Assembly: GCA_944324555.1 (NCBI GenBank)
Contig: CALUWU010000064.1
Location: forward strand, 1 to 64,000
Direction: 5' to 3'
Source of the DNA: an uncultured Desulfovibrio sp.
GTDB taxonomy: Bacteria > Desulfobacterota > Desulfovibrionia > Desulfovibrionales > Desulfovibrionaceae
DNA: 64,000 nucleotides
Part shown: positions 1-7,562 of the stretch, piece after piece
Numbering within the stretch: the first letter of the stretch is position 1
Layout of the letters: every line of letters starts with the position of its first letter
Program-made: the position numbers and the translations under genes
The notes under the pieces: generated by a model
Told to the model about the DNA's origin: nothing
The model's database searches: none
The model's input: the letters and a program-made list of their open reading frames with translations, nothing else

Positions 1-2
1 CT

Positions 3-281
3 CAGGTCTTGAAGCATCACCTTCTCAAGTTGTGTGCTACAGACCAGACATACTATGACGTTCCGGGATTGTATAATCGCAATAGCCGGAAAGCCTACGT
101 CAACGCCAAAGGAGAAATTAAGCTCAAAATGAGCAATATCGACTTTGGAAATGTCGTGTTCAAGCCGGAAACCGAATTTGATGTAACTGTGACCGAAACA
201 CAAGTTATATTGACGGTTCTCTCGTCTGGAACATCAAGACAGAGTGAAGGCGAAGAATCTACCGAGGATTTGCCTCAGTAA
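3..281 (+). CDS. Hypothetical protein, 5' end probably outside the window
   Basis: The reading frame is open to the left edge, and a TTG at 9 is the first possible start inside the window, so the gene may begin upstream. The visible 90 or so residues are hydrophilic, with a Ser/Glu-rich tail (SEGEESTED). No signal peptide, membrane segment or familiar motif is seen, and I do not recognise the family. It lies upstream of the small recombinase in the same direction, so it is probably cargo of the integrated element. Confidence 0.5.
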   Translation, partial: QVLKHHLLKLCATDQTYYDVPGLYNRNSRKAYVNAKGEIKLKMSNIDFGNVVFKPETEFDVTVTETQVILTVLSSGTSRQSEGEESTEDLPQ

Positions 282-420
282 GACAAGCCTTTTCGGGTAA
301 TCAATGACCCCTGTTCATTCTTGGCCGTTTTCATCGTGAAGCGGCCATTTTCCTTGTAATGACGCGCACTTGCGCCATAATTGAAAGTCCGTTTCTGGGC
401 AGAATCGTACATTCACAATT

Positions 421-448
421 TTCACCTTGTATTTCAATAGGTTATACT
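421..448 (+). promoter_or_regulatory. Possible sigma-70 promoter for the small recombinase
   Basis: A good -10 box TATACT (443-448) is preceded at 16 bp by TTCACC (421-426), a weak -35. It lies about 80 bp before the start of the 530-1090 recombinase. The call rests mainly on the -10. Confidence 0.35.
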
Positions 449-529
449 GGGACGCCTGTTCAAGGGGAAAAATGAATGTCTGTATCTGAATGGAATAGAT
501 GTGAAAACGGACATTGAAGGACATTACTC

Positions 530-1090
530 ATGAAAGTGCAGCCGATAACTGACATCCGGGACATCAAGCGCATCAAGAAAAATTTGAAAGACAGTCCAAG
601 AAATTTGCTTCTGTTTGTCATGGGAATCAATAGCGGTCTGCGAGTTCAAGACCTTTTGAGCCTGCGTGTTGATGATGTTCGTCATGCCTCTGTTGGGGAT
701 AGGATTGAAATCATTGAAAAGAAGACCGGAAAGGCAAATGTCCTTATCGTCAATTCAGAAATCCATGCCACTCTGACACGATACCTTGACTGGAAAAGAA
801 CATTTATTCCACGAGAATACCTTTTCAAGAGCCGGAAGGGATGGAATTACCCACTCACTACCTATGCAGTCACGCACTACGTTCAAAACTGGTGCGATGA
901 AATCAATCTGATTGGCAACTATGGCGCGCATACCTTGCGTAAGACATGGGCCTACCAGCAGCGCAAGCAGTTCGGTGTGCCGTGGGAAGTGATTGCGAAA
1001 CGTCTCAACCATAGCAATCCGGCGGTAACTCGTCGGTACATGGGAGTTCAGGCAGAGGAGGTTGAAGAAGCCCTCCTGAACGCAATCTGA
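530..1090 (+). CDS. Short tyrosine recombinase, catalytic domain only
   Basis: A 186-residue site-specific recombinase of the phage integrase family that cuts and rejoins DNA through a tyrosine. The catalytic set is visible: Arg in SGLRVQDLL (near residue 37), His/Arg in HTLRKT (near 135), His in LNHSNP, and Tyr in TRRYMG (near 170). It lacks the N-terminal arm- and core-binding domains of full integrases, so it is close in size to Fim-type invertases and to small recombinases of conjugative elements. A GAAGGA ribosome site precedes ATG 530, and a terminator follows at once. Either it inverts or resolves a nearby segment, or it serves the same element as the longer integrase. I saw no inverted-repeat pair that would mark an invertible segment. 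Confidence 0.8.
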   Translation: MKVQPITDIRDIKRIKKNLKDSPRNLLLFVMGINSGLRVQDLLSLRVDDVRHASVGDRIEIIEKKTGKANVLIVNSEIHATLTRYLDWKRTFIPREYLFKSRKGWNYPLTTYAVTHYVQNWCDEINLIGNYGAHTLRKTWAYQQRKQFGVPWEVIAKRLNHSNPAVTRRYMGVQAEEVEEALLNAI

Positions 1091-1094
1091 TTTG

Positions 1095-1121
1095 AAAGGG
1101 GCAGCAATGCCCCTTTTCCTT
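1095..1121 (+). terminator. Rho-independent terminator after the small recombinase
   Basis: A 9-bp stem AAAGGGGCA/TGCCCCTTT with a GCAA loop, followed by a T/C-rich tail, sits just after the stop codon at 1090. Confidence 0.75.
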
Positions 1122-1150
1122 TGTATGAGCGGAGTATGAGAGGAAAAGCA

Positions 1151-1218
1151 GATGTATCATGAAGAATAATGAGATGTATCATTGATGTATGAGGAAACAA
1201 AAATTTTCGATGTATAAT
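1151..1218 (+). promoter_or_regulatory. Four GATGTAT iterons upstream of the integrase
   Basis: GATGTATCAT occurs at 1151 and 1173, with variants at 1184 (GATGTATGAG) and 1209 (GATGTATAAT), in the 195-bp gap before the integrase start. Clustered short direct repeats like this usually bind a regulator, an excisionase or the integrase itself. Which of these applies here is inference. Confidence 0.5.
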
Positions 1219-1286
1219 TGCCTCATTTATTCCACAATGATACTCTCTTCTCACTTATCTATTAACCCCCATCAAGGAGCTTTAGC

Positions 1287-2345
1287 ATGAGTGTTCACCA
1301 GCATAATGATGGCCGTTGGATTGTTGTCTACAAGGATGCTAACGGCAAGAGACATGACAAGTCCTTTGGCCGTGGAGAGGATGCACAGCTTGAAGCTGAG
1401 GCTTTCGACCGGGCCATGAAAACGAGGCAGGTTCAAACGACACCAGCCGAACGTACAGACATGGGGATTACGCTCGAATCTGTCATTGGGCTGTATTGCC
1501 AGCACTTGTCGGCAAGTGGCAAGACGCAGAGGCACATTCAAGAAGTCCAGTATGTCGCAGCAAGCGCATATTATCCGTTCTGGGGCAGGGCCATGCCTTT
1601 ACAGATGATGCAGTATGTGGAGCATATCATCCCCTTCATCAATCATCTTCAAGAAACAGTCAGCCCCATAACAAAGAAATTGCGGAATGCCGTGACCATC
1701 AACAAGTATTGCTCCTACTTGCGGGCTATTTTCAATTTTGCCATCAGGCATGGGTATATTCAGGAATCTCCCATGAAATTCTGGACAAAGCAGAAGGAGC
1801 AGCCCAGAAGGTTCCAGCTCACCCTTGAAGACTTGGGGAAAATTCTGGCCGTAGCGGATAAGCATGTTCGACTGGCAGTTGAGCTTTGTTACCAGCTTGG
1901 AGTTCGTCCAGGAGCTTCAGAGCTGTTTGCATTGAAGTGGTCGGACGTGGATTTCGAGAAAGGGCAAATCACGGTCTTCGGGAGGAAAACCAACAAAATA
2001 AGGGTAATTCCCATCAAACCTGCCTTTCTGGAATATCTTGGGAAAGAACAAGCCCACAGCGAGTGCGAATATATCATTTCCTACAAGGGAAAGCCTGTCA
2101 CCCGTATCAACAAGGCTTTTCAGCGGGCTTGTAGACGGGCTGGCATCACCTATCCCGTCAGGATGTACGACTTGCGGCATATGTTCGCCACGCTCATGCT
2201 TACTCATGGTGCGGACTTGGCAGCCGTATCAAGGCTTTTGGGGCATAGCTCAGTAACCATGACCGCCGACGTGTACTACCAGTACCTTGAAGGCGAAAAG
2301 GAACGGGCTATCAACCTGCTGCCGGATATTCCGCAGGCAGGCTAA
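1287..2345 (+). CDS. Tyrosine integrase of the integrated element
   Basis: A 352-residue phage-type integrase that recombines the element with its tRNA attachment site. It has an N-terminal arm-binding region (residues 1-60), a core-binding SAM-like domain (about 65-170) and a C-terminal catalytic domain. Visible catalytic residues are Arg in LGVRPGASE, Arg in YDLRHMFAT, His in LLGHSS and the nucleophile in ADVYYQY. The usual first His of the HxLR box is Tyr here, which some active family members tolerate. AAGGAG lies 8 bp before ATG 1287. The gene reads toward the tRNA-Pro fragment at 2582, the classic integrase-attachment site arrangement, with arm-type repeats between. It is the best candidate for the enzyme that inserted this element. 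Confidence 0.88.
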   Translation: MSVHQHNDGRWIVVYKDANGKRHDKSFGRGEDAQLEAEAFDRAMKTRQVQTTPAERTDMGITLESVIGLYCQHLSASGKTQRHIQEVQYVAASAYYPFWGRAMPLQMMQYVEHIIPFINHLQETVSPITKKLRNAVTINKYCSYLRAIFNFAIRHGYIQESPMKFWTKQKEQPRRFQLTLEDLGKILAVADKHVRLAVELCYQLGVRPGASELFALKWSDVDFEKGQITVFGRKTNKIRVIPIKPAFLEYLGKEQAHSECEYIISYKGKPVTRINKAFQRACRRAGITYPVRMYDLRHMFATLMLTHGADLAAVSRLLGHSSVTMTADVYYQYLEGEKERAINLLPDIPQAG

Positions 2346-2363
2346 AAATCAACGCATACTATT

Positions 2364-2400
2364 AGGAGCAGGAATAAAAACCCTGCTCCTTTTTATTTTT
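2364..2400 (+). terminator. Integrase terminator
   Basis: The stem AGGAGCAGG (2364-2372) / CCTGCTCCT (2382-2390) is followed by a T-rich run, 19 bp after the integrase stop codon. Confidence 0.8.
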
Positions 2401-2419
2401 CAAAAACAGGCTAATAATG

Positions 2420-2490
2420 ACGCCAAAAACGCCAATCTGTATACCAAAAAAGCCAAAAACGCCAAAGTAACTACCAAACGATACGCCAAA
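2420..2490 (+). repeat. Putative integrase arm-type sites (CCAAA direct repeats)
   Basis: Seven copies of an 8-bp motif ending in CCAAA (best form ACGCCAAA) begin near 2420, 2429, 2441, 2450, 2459, 2471 and 2483, spaced 9 or 12 bp. They lie between the integrase terminator and the tRNA-Pro attachment core at 2582. Closely spaced short direct repeats in this position are typical of integrase arm-binding sites. The binding role is inferred. Confidence 0.55.
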
Positions 2491-2581
2491 GTTCCATGCG
2501 TGTATGAGCTGAAAATACACGAAAATAACATGATAATGCAGTCAAAATACAGCAAGTATAATCATGTGTTAAATTCATAGC

Positions 2582-2627
2582 CTTTGGGAGCAGGGGGTCG
2601 CTGGTTCGAATCCAGTCGCTCCGACCA
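2582..2627 (+). repeat. Attachment-site core: 3' part of tRNA-Pro(UGG)
   Basis: This matches a tRNA from the anticodon loop to the CCA end. The loop TTTGGGA gives anticodon TGG, then come the 3' anticodon stem GCAGG, variable loop GGGTC, T-arm GCTGG-TTCGAAT-CCAGT, acceptor strand CGCTCCG, A and CCA. The bases before it (aattcatag) cannot complete the anticodon stem, D-arm or acceptor stem, so this is a displaced 3' end rather than a working tRNA gene. Identity starting in the anticodon loop is the usual crossover point of tyrosine integrases. The intact gene should lie left of the window. Confidence 0.85.
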
Positions 2628-2812
2628 GAAAGACAAATAAAAGAGGCTGGTTACAGTAAAATGTAACCGGCCTCTTTCTCATTTGGAAGGGAGCCGCTTT
2701 GGCGATGAAATTGGCCTATTTTTGTAACTATTTGAAATAAAAAAATTAGCGCGGACACACCTTGCCACGACATGAAAAAGCGCGCCAAGACTTCCTTCTC
2801 GATTGGAGAGAG
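2582..2812 (+). repeat. Attachment-scar repeat, copy 1
   Basis: Longest of four direct repeats. It contains the tRNA-Pro 3' end, a terminator with a 16-bp stem (2640-2655 with 2662-2677, one G-T pair) around the core GGTTACA...TGTAACC, the block GCTTTGGCGATGAAATT, and a tail ending in GACATGAAAAAGCGCGCCAAGA. The terminator would have served the original tRNA transcript. Confidence 0.8.
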
Positions 2813-2817
2813 ATGAT

Positions 2818-3497
2818 ATGAATAAAGAATGGACAGATGACGAGCTTTACGACGCTGTAGCTGCGTATGTTGATATGTTTCATAAACAACAAGCTGGGGT
2901 ATCAATTATAAAAAAACGTTACTACGAAAAACTATCGGACAAACATGGTCGAAGTAAGAAGGCTTTTGAATACAGAATGTGCAATATATCCTATGTCTTT
3001 CCTCTAATGGGAAAAGACATAGTTAATGGACTTTTACCTGCATGCAATATTGGTCCTAAAAATTTTAAAAAGATAGCAGCATTTGCTACACAACTTTTGC
3101 AAACGACACAACCGTCGGAACTTGACTTTGAATATACTGTTAGACAAGAACTTGCGGAAAAAATACAAATTTGTCCCTTGGGGAATAGTCAACCTCAATC
3201 CATAGAACATACACGACAAAAGCCTACGTCAGAGACCCTAAGGTAAAAGCCTGGGTTCTCAGAAGGGCGAATGGCGTCTGTGAACTTTGTAAACAACCGG
3301 CTCCCTTCACCTCTATTGACGGACTTCCCTATCTGGAAGCGCATCATGTGCGCCCTCTTGCCGAAGGCGGCCCGGACACGCCAGATAATACTGTCGCAGT
3401 ATGTCCAAACTGTCACAGAGAACTCCATTTTGGCAAAGATCGAAAAACAAAGGAAGCTATCCTACACGCTACGATACTCCAGACTTCTAAGGCATAG
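2818..3497 (+). pseudogene. HNH endonuclease (McrA-like) split by a frameshift
   Basis: Frame 1 from ATG 2818 (GGAGAG ribosome site) gives an N-terminal region, then stops at 3246. A second frame, open from 3189 to the stop at 3495-3497, encodes a clear HNH domain. That domain has CELC and CPNC zinc-knuckle pairs, the EAHHVRPLAEGG catalytic box and CHRELH. Restoring one A in the CAAAAG run near 3215 would join the two into about 226 residues, like methylation-dependent McrA-type nucleases. As written, no intact nuclease is made. Loss of the gene, programmed frameshifting and a homopolymer error are all possible. It lies between two attachment scars, so it is cargo of the hot spot and may once have acted in defence. 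Confidence 0.75.
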
Positions 3498-3611
3498 CCC
3501 CGTCGCCATGGTCGCGATACGCTATCTCCTTAAAATGCGAAGAACGGCTAGCGGCCCTGCTGCCGGCTATACCCAAGCTAGGTGAAACGCATCGTAAGAA
3601 CCAAAAACAAA
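3498..3611. other. Short spacer before attachment scar 2
   Basis: Between the HNH remnant and the second tRNA scar I see no gene, promoter or repeat. A minus-strand frame crossing 3487-3783 is a by-product of the tRNA sequence. Confidence 0.5.
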
Positions 3612-3832
3612 GGTCGCTGGTTCGAATCCAGTCGCTCCGACAAAAAAGACAATAAAAGAGGCTGGTTACAGTAACATGTAACCGGCCTCTTTCTCTTTTG
3701 GAAGGGAGTCGCTTTGGCGATGAAATTACCTGTTTTTGTAATTTATTGAAATAAAAAGAATTTACTCGGACACACCTTGTCACGACATGAAAATGCGCGC
3801 CAAGATTCCCTTCTTGAATGGAAGGGAGTCCG
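3612..3832 (+). repeat. Attachment-scar repeat, copy 2
   Basis: It starts with the tRNA-Pro variable loop, T-arm and acceptor strand (3612-3641), but the terminal CCA is lost. The same terminator hairpin follows (3655-3670 with 3677-3692), then GGAAGGGAGTCGCTTTGGCG and the tail GACATGAAAATGCGCGCCAAGA. It is close to copy 1 over about 200 bp. From 3833 to 3964 the DNA is very AT-rich and may hold the promoter of the next gene. Confidence 0.8.
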
Positions 3833-3964
3833 CTTGTTTATAAAAAATTTTTTAACAAAATCAAATTATTATAAAATTAAAATCTTTTTTAGTTTATTTT
3901 ATAATATGAAATATCTACTATAAAGACACAAAATTTCCACCTTCTGTTACTCAAGGGGGCTGAC

Positions 3965-4237
3965 ATGGATTCCTTGCTGAACGCTTTAGCCTTCGACTTC
4001 GGTTCGCTCTCCTTCTCCTTTCTCGCAGGCTGGACCATCCTGAACAAATCCCCCTATCCCAAGAAGATTCTCATGAAACTGAGAGGAAACGAGTCCGGGC
4101 AAATCAGACATGTTCCGGCGCATACCAGCGTCGTCATGCCGGATAACGCCAACTATCGTTTCTGGGATGCGGAAACGCATATCGAAATTATTCCACGCCG
4201 TCAGGTTATCGTGAACAAGGATGGATTTTTTGAGTAA
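3965..4237 (+). CDS. Small hypothetical protein
   Basis: A 90-residue protein with AAGGGGG placed 7 bp before ATG 3965. The first 25 or so residues are hydrophobic (FDFGSLSFSFLAGWTIL) and could be a membrane anchor. The rest is charged and includes IEIIPRRQVIV. I do not recognise the family. It lies 55 bp upstream of the frameshifted secreted-protein gene, same strand, between attachment scars 2 and 3. Confidence 0.55.
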   Translation: MDSLLNALAFDFGSLSFSFLAGWTILNKSPYPKKILMKLRGNESGQIRHVPAHTSVVMPDNANYRFWDAETHIEIIPRRQVIVNKDGFFE

Positions 4238-4292
4238 CAAAGCCATATCATCCCGTTGAAACACATATTTTTCCTGACAAAGAGGTTCTACT

Positions 4293-5293
4293 ATGCACAA
4301 AATTTTCTCTTTTGCGCTAATAATGACTTTTGTTCTTCTTCCAGTTGCAAAAATCTATGCTCTATCAGACGACGAATATCACAACCTTATGAAAGCGCAG
4401 CAATTCAGATCTGCCGATCATGAACTTACAAAATACTGGAAAATATATATCAAAATCTGTCACACACAGATAAACAATTTATTTTGGCATCTCAGAGAGA
4501 ATGGCTTCAGAATCAGAGAGATTCTCAAGCGGAAAAGTTGCAATCTCTAGTAATAAAGAAAGGTGATTCCTATACCATTGCAACGTTCATGCGTATTGGC
4601 GAGTTGTGGGTCTATGGACTGAATTCTTCCCTGAGTGACAAGCAAGGAGCAAAAGACAGCACATATTATGATTATGATATGATACGTCATGCATTAAAAG
4701 TCATCAAAGCATCTGGAAGCAACATTCATCTAACAATAGAACAGATTAAAAGTGCTCTCAGAGATTATTCTTCTGCTTCTAAGTCACTTTCACCAGATAC
4801 GAGAGACAACTATGCAAATGTTATCGACAAAGCATCAGACCAGTCCCAGGTGTCTGCATCGTCTGCGCGAAAGTACACCGAAGACCTGGATCGCTCCAAT
4901 CATACAACGTCTTCTACAGTACAATGGAACAAGCAAGCCCCTGTCACAGACCATCAAGAAATTATAGCAATGCTGACAAACAGATACGGTATTGCATGTA
5001 TTCTTCTTGTTCTCATGACGGTATTTTCTACGTTCAAGATTCGTCAAGCAAAAGGCCAGGCTATGGTACACGATATTGCTATAGATCTTGGTGAAGGCAG
5101 TTTTTTAGGTATGCTGTGGATCAAGTGCAAAGTGATCTTCTGGATGATTCTCACATTGGCCTTTGGATGTGCCGCTTTTTTTTTTGCTTCATTCTCGCCA
5201 ATGGAGCTTTGCAGAAATAAACAAACAGCTACGTTTTCCGGGACTGTATTCAAAGTGAGATTCAGGACGGCTGACGGAGTCTTGACAGGCTAA
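4293..5293 (+). pseudogene. Secreted LprI-like N-terminal protein with membrane tail, frameshifted
   Basis: The 4293 frame gives a signal peptide (FALIMTFVLLPVAKIYA) and the start of a domain, then drifts and stops at 4550. From about 4442 the +2 frame continues the same domain (SHTDKQFILASQREWLQ, ending with RIGELWVYG) to 5293. Adding one A to the GGAAAAT run near 4438 restores a protein of about 333 residues. The N-terminal half is paralogous to the product of 6108-7328 (shared LMxxxQF, REW/RAW and RIGEL/RVEEL features) and resembles lysozyme-inhibitor LprI N-terminal domains. The C-terminal half has two hydrophobic segments (YGIACILLVLMTVFSTF and MILTLAFGCAAFFFASF). A pseudogene is likely unless the missing A is an assembly error. 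Confidence 0.7.
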
Positions 5294-5416
5294 CGATAAT
5301 ATGAAAAATTAACTACTCAAGAATTTTGATAAAACATAGAATCATTCGAGCCAAGAAAGTTTACTCGGATTCTGTGTCATGCAATATATGTCTCAGAATA
5401 GCGGAATTGTTCTCTC

Positions 5417-5460
5417 AAAAGCGACAACTGGGTCTTTCAGTTGTCGCTTTTTTTCTTTTT
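5417..5460 (+). terminator. Strong rho-independent terminator
   Basis: The stem GCGACAACTG/CAGTTGTCGC with loop GGTCTTT is flanked by AAAA and a long T run. It lies 124 bp past the frameshifted gene. Confidence 0.85.
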
Positions 5461-5733
5461 CTCCCAGAATCCCCCTGCCCTCCCCTTCCTCGGACCACTT
5501 CCAAGGCCCTGAAATCCCCCTATCCCCTAAAACAGCCCCAAAAGGCACCCTTACCTTGATTTCCCCCTTAAGGGGGTAAGGGTCAGTTTTGTTTTTTATT
5601 GGCTTAGAATTGAAATATGGCCCAATGTCCGTTTTTATATATGAAAATTTTTATTGGGAATTTCGCACTGCTGTATTCATATATCGTGATAGTTTAAATC
5701 TATCGATATAAATATTTACGTCACATTATCATA
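5461..5733. other. Non-coding stretch before scar 3
   Basis: A C-rich stretch containing the palindrome CCCCCTTAAGGGGG (near 5562-5575) is followed by AT-rich DNA. I see no gene with a start signal. Confidence 0.4.
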
Positions 5734-5895
5734 AACGAGGCTGATTACAGTAACATGTAACCGGCCTTTTTCTCGTCCAGAAGGAGGTCGCTTTGACGAT
5801 AAAATTGGAACTTCTTATAACTAAAAAAATAAATAGCACTGCCACAGCTTGCTGCGGCATGAAAATGCGCTCAAGATTTCCTTTCACAATAGAGT
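5734..5895 (+). repeat. Attachment-scar repeat, copy 3 (no tRNA part)
   Basis: It keeps a mutated terminator hairpin (GAGGCTGATTACAG...TGTAACCGGCC, 5737-5771), then GAAGGAGGTCGCTTTGACGAT and GGCATGAAAATGCGCTCAAGA. The tRNA end is absent, so this is an older or truncated scar. AT-rich DNA follows up to the 6108 gene. Confidence 0.7.
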
Positions 5896-6107
5896 GGGAA
5901 TGCTAATTATATATCACATTACAATATAAAAAATTAGTTGATTTATTTTAATAAAATATATAATACTAAAATTCATCTTCCCCATGCCTGGCATGGATTC
6001 CATCCGCTTCTTTCATCTGTACTGTCCCGGCTACGACAGGAAAAACTCATAGACTGAGTGGCAACGCTTCAATAACAATAGCAATTCCTTAAAATGGGAG
6101 GGTTACC

Positions 6108-7328
6108 GTGTTCAAACTAATCTCTCTTGCACTGCTGATTTTTGCTCTGTTCCCCGTTGCAAAAGTTTACGCCTTGTCCGACAGCGATTATCAGGCTCTT
6201 ATGGCAGCACCACAATTTCAAAAAGCTGAACAGGCACTCGCCAATCAATGGAAAAATACATACAGTTCCCTCTCCCGACAGGACAAAAAAAGGCTTTTGG
6301 ATCTTCAGCGCGCATGGGTCCAAACTGGCCGAGATGTTCTCGCGCAACAGCTTCAATCTTCAGGCATGAGCAAGGCCGACGCCTATGCCCAGGCAACCTT
6401 GCTGCGCGTTGAAGAACTGAAAGCCTTTGAAGGCGCAAGCCGCACCAGCAACAGCACGGAAAATCGTATGAAAGATAATTTTCCTGCAACTACCAGCAGC
6501 CCACCCCTTAACAACAAGGAAAATACTGAGACAACGCTCCATAATCGCATTGAAAGTCCGTCGCAGCAGACGACGTCCTTTCATGGAAACGAGCAAACAA
6601 ACAGGCGTGCGCGTGGCGATACTCCTGCCTTTTCCGTACAGAACGAGGCAATATGGAAAGCTGCTGAACAAGGGGATGCCGACGCACAATATTTCCTTGC
6701 CCGCATGTATGAAAATGGTCAGGGCGTGCAACGGGATTATGCCATGGCCAGAAAATGGTATGAAAAAGCGGCCGCTCAAGGACAGGTGAGTGCCCAAAGC
6801 GCGTTACGTAGAATGCCCGCCAGCAGGGTTGCTGCTGAAGAACAGTATCAAGCTCTGCGTAGAGCAGTAGAGCAGGGAGATCCGAAAGCACATGAAATGC
6901 TGCTCTCTTTCTATAAAAAAAATAGGAAACGCCGTGCTGAAGCAGCTCATGAGGGAGAGCCCAGAGCGCAATACCTGATGGCGCTCCATTACGAAGAATA
7001 CACAGGAGGCGGCCATCCGCTTGAATGGTATGAAAAAGCCATTGACGGCGGCGTGATCGAAGCACTTCCAAGATATCTTGCACTGCATTCACTTTCATTT
7101 AAAATGCTTGGAAATAAAGTTGTATTAAATAAAAACGATACACTTGAAAATATAATGATCGCGGCGGCAAAAAAAGCTACGGCCAAAAAAGTATGCGGCA
7201 AGATCATATCAGCGTTGCAGAATAAAAATCCAATATGGATTAACATGACATCGCCCTCTGAACAAAAAAATTTGATTGAAACACTGAACATAGCAGCAGA
7301 GCAGTGTCGAAGAGCAGCAATACATTAA
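6108..7328 (+). CDS. Secreted LprI-like / Sel1-repeat protein
   Basis: A 406-residue exported protein. GTG 6108 is favoured by GGGAGGG 7 bp upstream and is followed by a signal peptide (LALLIFALFPVAKVYA). Residues 25-110 form a helical LprI/DUF1311-like domain (KRLLDLQRAWVQTGRD) shared with the broken gene at 4293. A low-complexity Ser/Thr/Asn linker follows, then Sel1-type TPR-like repeats from about 180 (AEQGDADAQYFLARMYENG, RKWYEKAAAQG, LEWYEKAIDGG). Sel1 repeats mediate protein contacts. The role is unknown; an envelope stress or inhibitor function would fit the LprI resemblance. It sits between scars 3 and 4 and so is hot-spot cargo. Confidence 0.7.
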   Translation: MFKLISLALLIFALFPVAKVYALSDSDYQALMAAPQFQKAEQALANQWKNTYSSLSRQDKKRLLDLQRAWVQTGRDVLAQQLQSSGMSKADAYAQATLLRVEELKAFEGASRTSNSTENRMKDNFPATTSSPPLNNKENTETTLHNRIESPSQQTTSFHGNEQTNRRARGDTPAFSVQNEAIWKAAEQGDADAQYFLARMYENGQGVQRDYAMARKWYEKAAAQGQVSAQSALRRMPASRVAAEEQYQALRRAVEQGDPKAHEMLLSFYKKNRKRRAEAAHEGEPRAQYLMALHYEEYTGGGHPLEWYEKAIDGGVIEALPRYLALHSLSFKMLGNKVVLNKNDTLENIMIAAAKKATAKKVCGKIISALQNKNPIWINMTSPSEQKNLIETLNIAAEQCRRAAIH

Positions 7329-7330
7329 TA

Positions 7331-7460
7331 GGAGTTGGTTCGAACTCAGACGCTCAAGCCCCAAAAAACAAATAAAAGATGCTGGTTACAGCAAAATGTA
7401 ACCAGTATCTTTTATTTTAGAAGGGAGTCGCTTTGGCGATGAATGTAGCGGTCTTTTTGT
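7331..7460 (+). repeat. Attachment-scar repeat, copy 4 (decayed)
   Basis: It begins with a mutated tRNA 3' end (GGAGTTGGTTCGAACTCAGA..., 7331-7361) in which the T-loop TTCGAA survives. A variant of the terminator (7375-7390 with 7397-7412) follows, then GAAGGGAGTCGCTTTGGCGATGA. It marks the probable chromosome-side edge of the hot spot. Confidence 0.75.
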
Positions 7461-7562
7461 AACTGATTGACCAAAAAAATGGGCATATCGTCCGGCCGGG
7501 AATGCCGGCCCGCATTTCACTAACCGGGAAAAAACGTCAGAACCCGTCCGCCGCGCAACCGC

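Larger units (their letters stand above)
1..7460. mobile_element. Integration hot spot with stacked tRNA-Pro attachment scars
   Basis: This AT-richer segment holds two tyrosine recombinases, a broken HNH nuclease gene, small secreted proteins and four direct repeats at about 2582, 3612, 5734 and 7331. Copies 1, 2 and 4 begin with all or part of a tRNA-Pro 3' end and continue into the tRNA's terminator hairpin and flank. The layout (cargo, repeat, cargo, repeat) is what successive insertions at one tRNA gene would leave. The right edge is inferred from the last repeat and the rise in GC after about 7460; the left edge and the intact tRNA gene lie outside the window. Whether any part is still mobile cannot be told from sequence alone. 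Confidence 0.7.

Noticed and set aside
2287..2580. A 97-codon frame with repeated AKNA after the integrase
   Set aside because: It starts inside the integrase, lacks a ribosome site and crosses a terminator; the repeats fit DNA-binding sites better.
3487..3783. A 98-codon minus-strand frame containing SDWIRTSDL
   Set aside because: This string is the well-known false translation of a tRNA 3' end; it comes from attachment scar 2.
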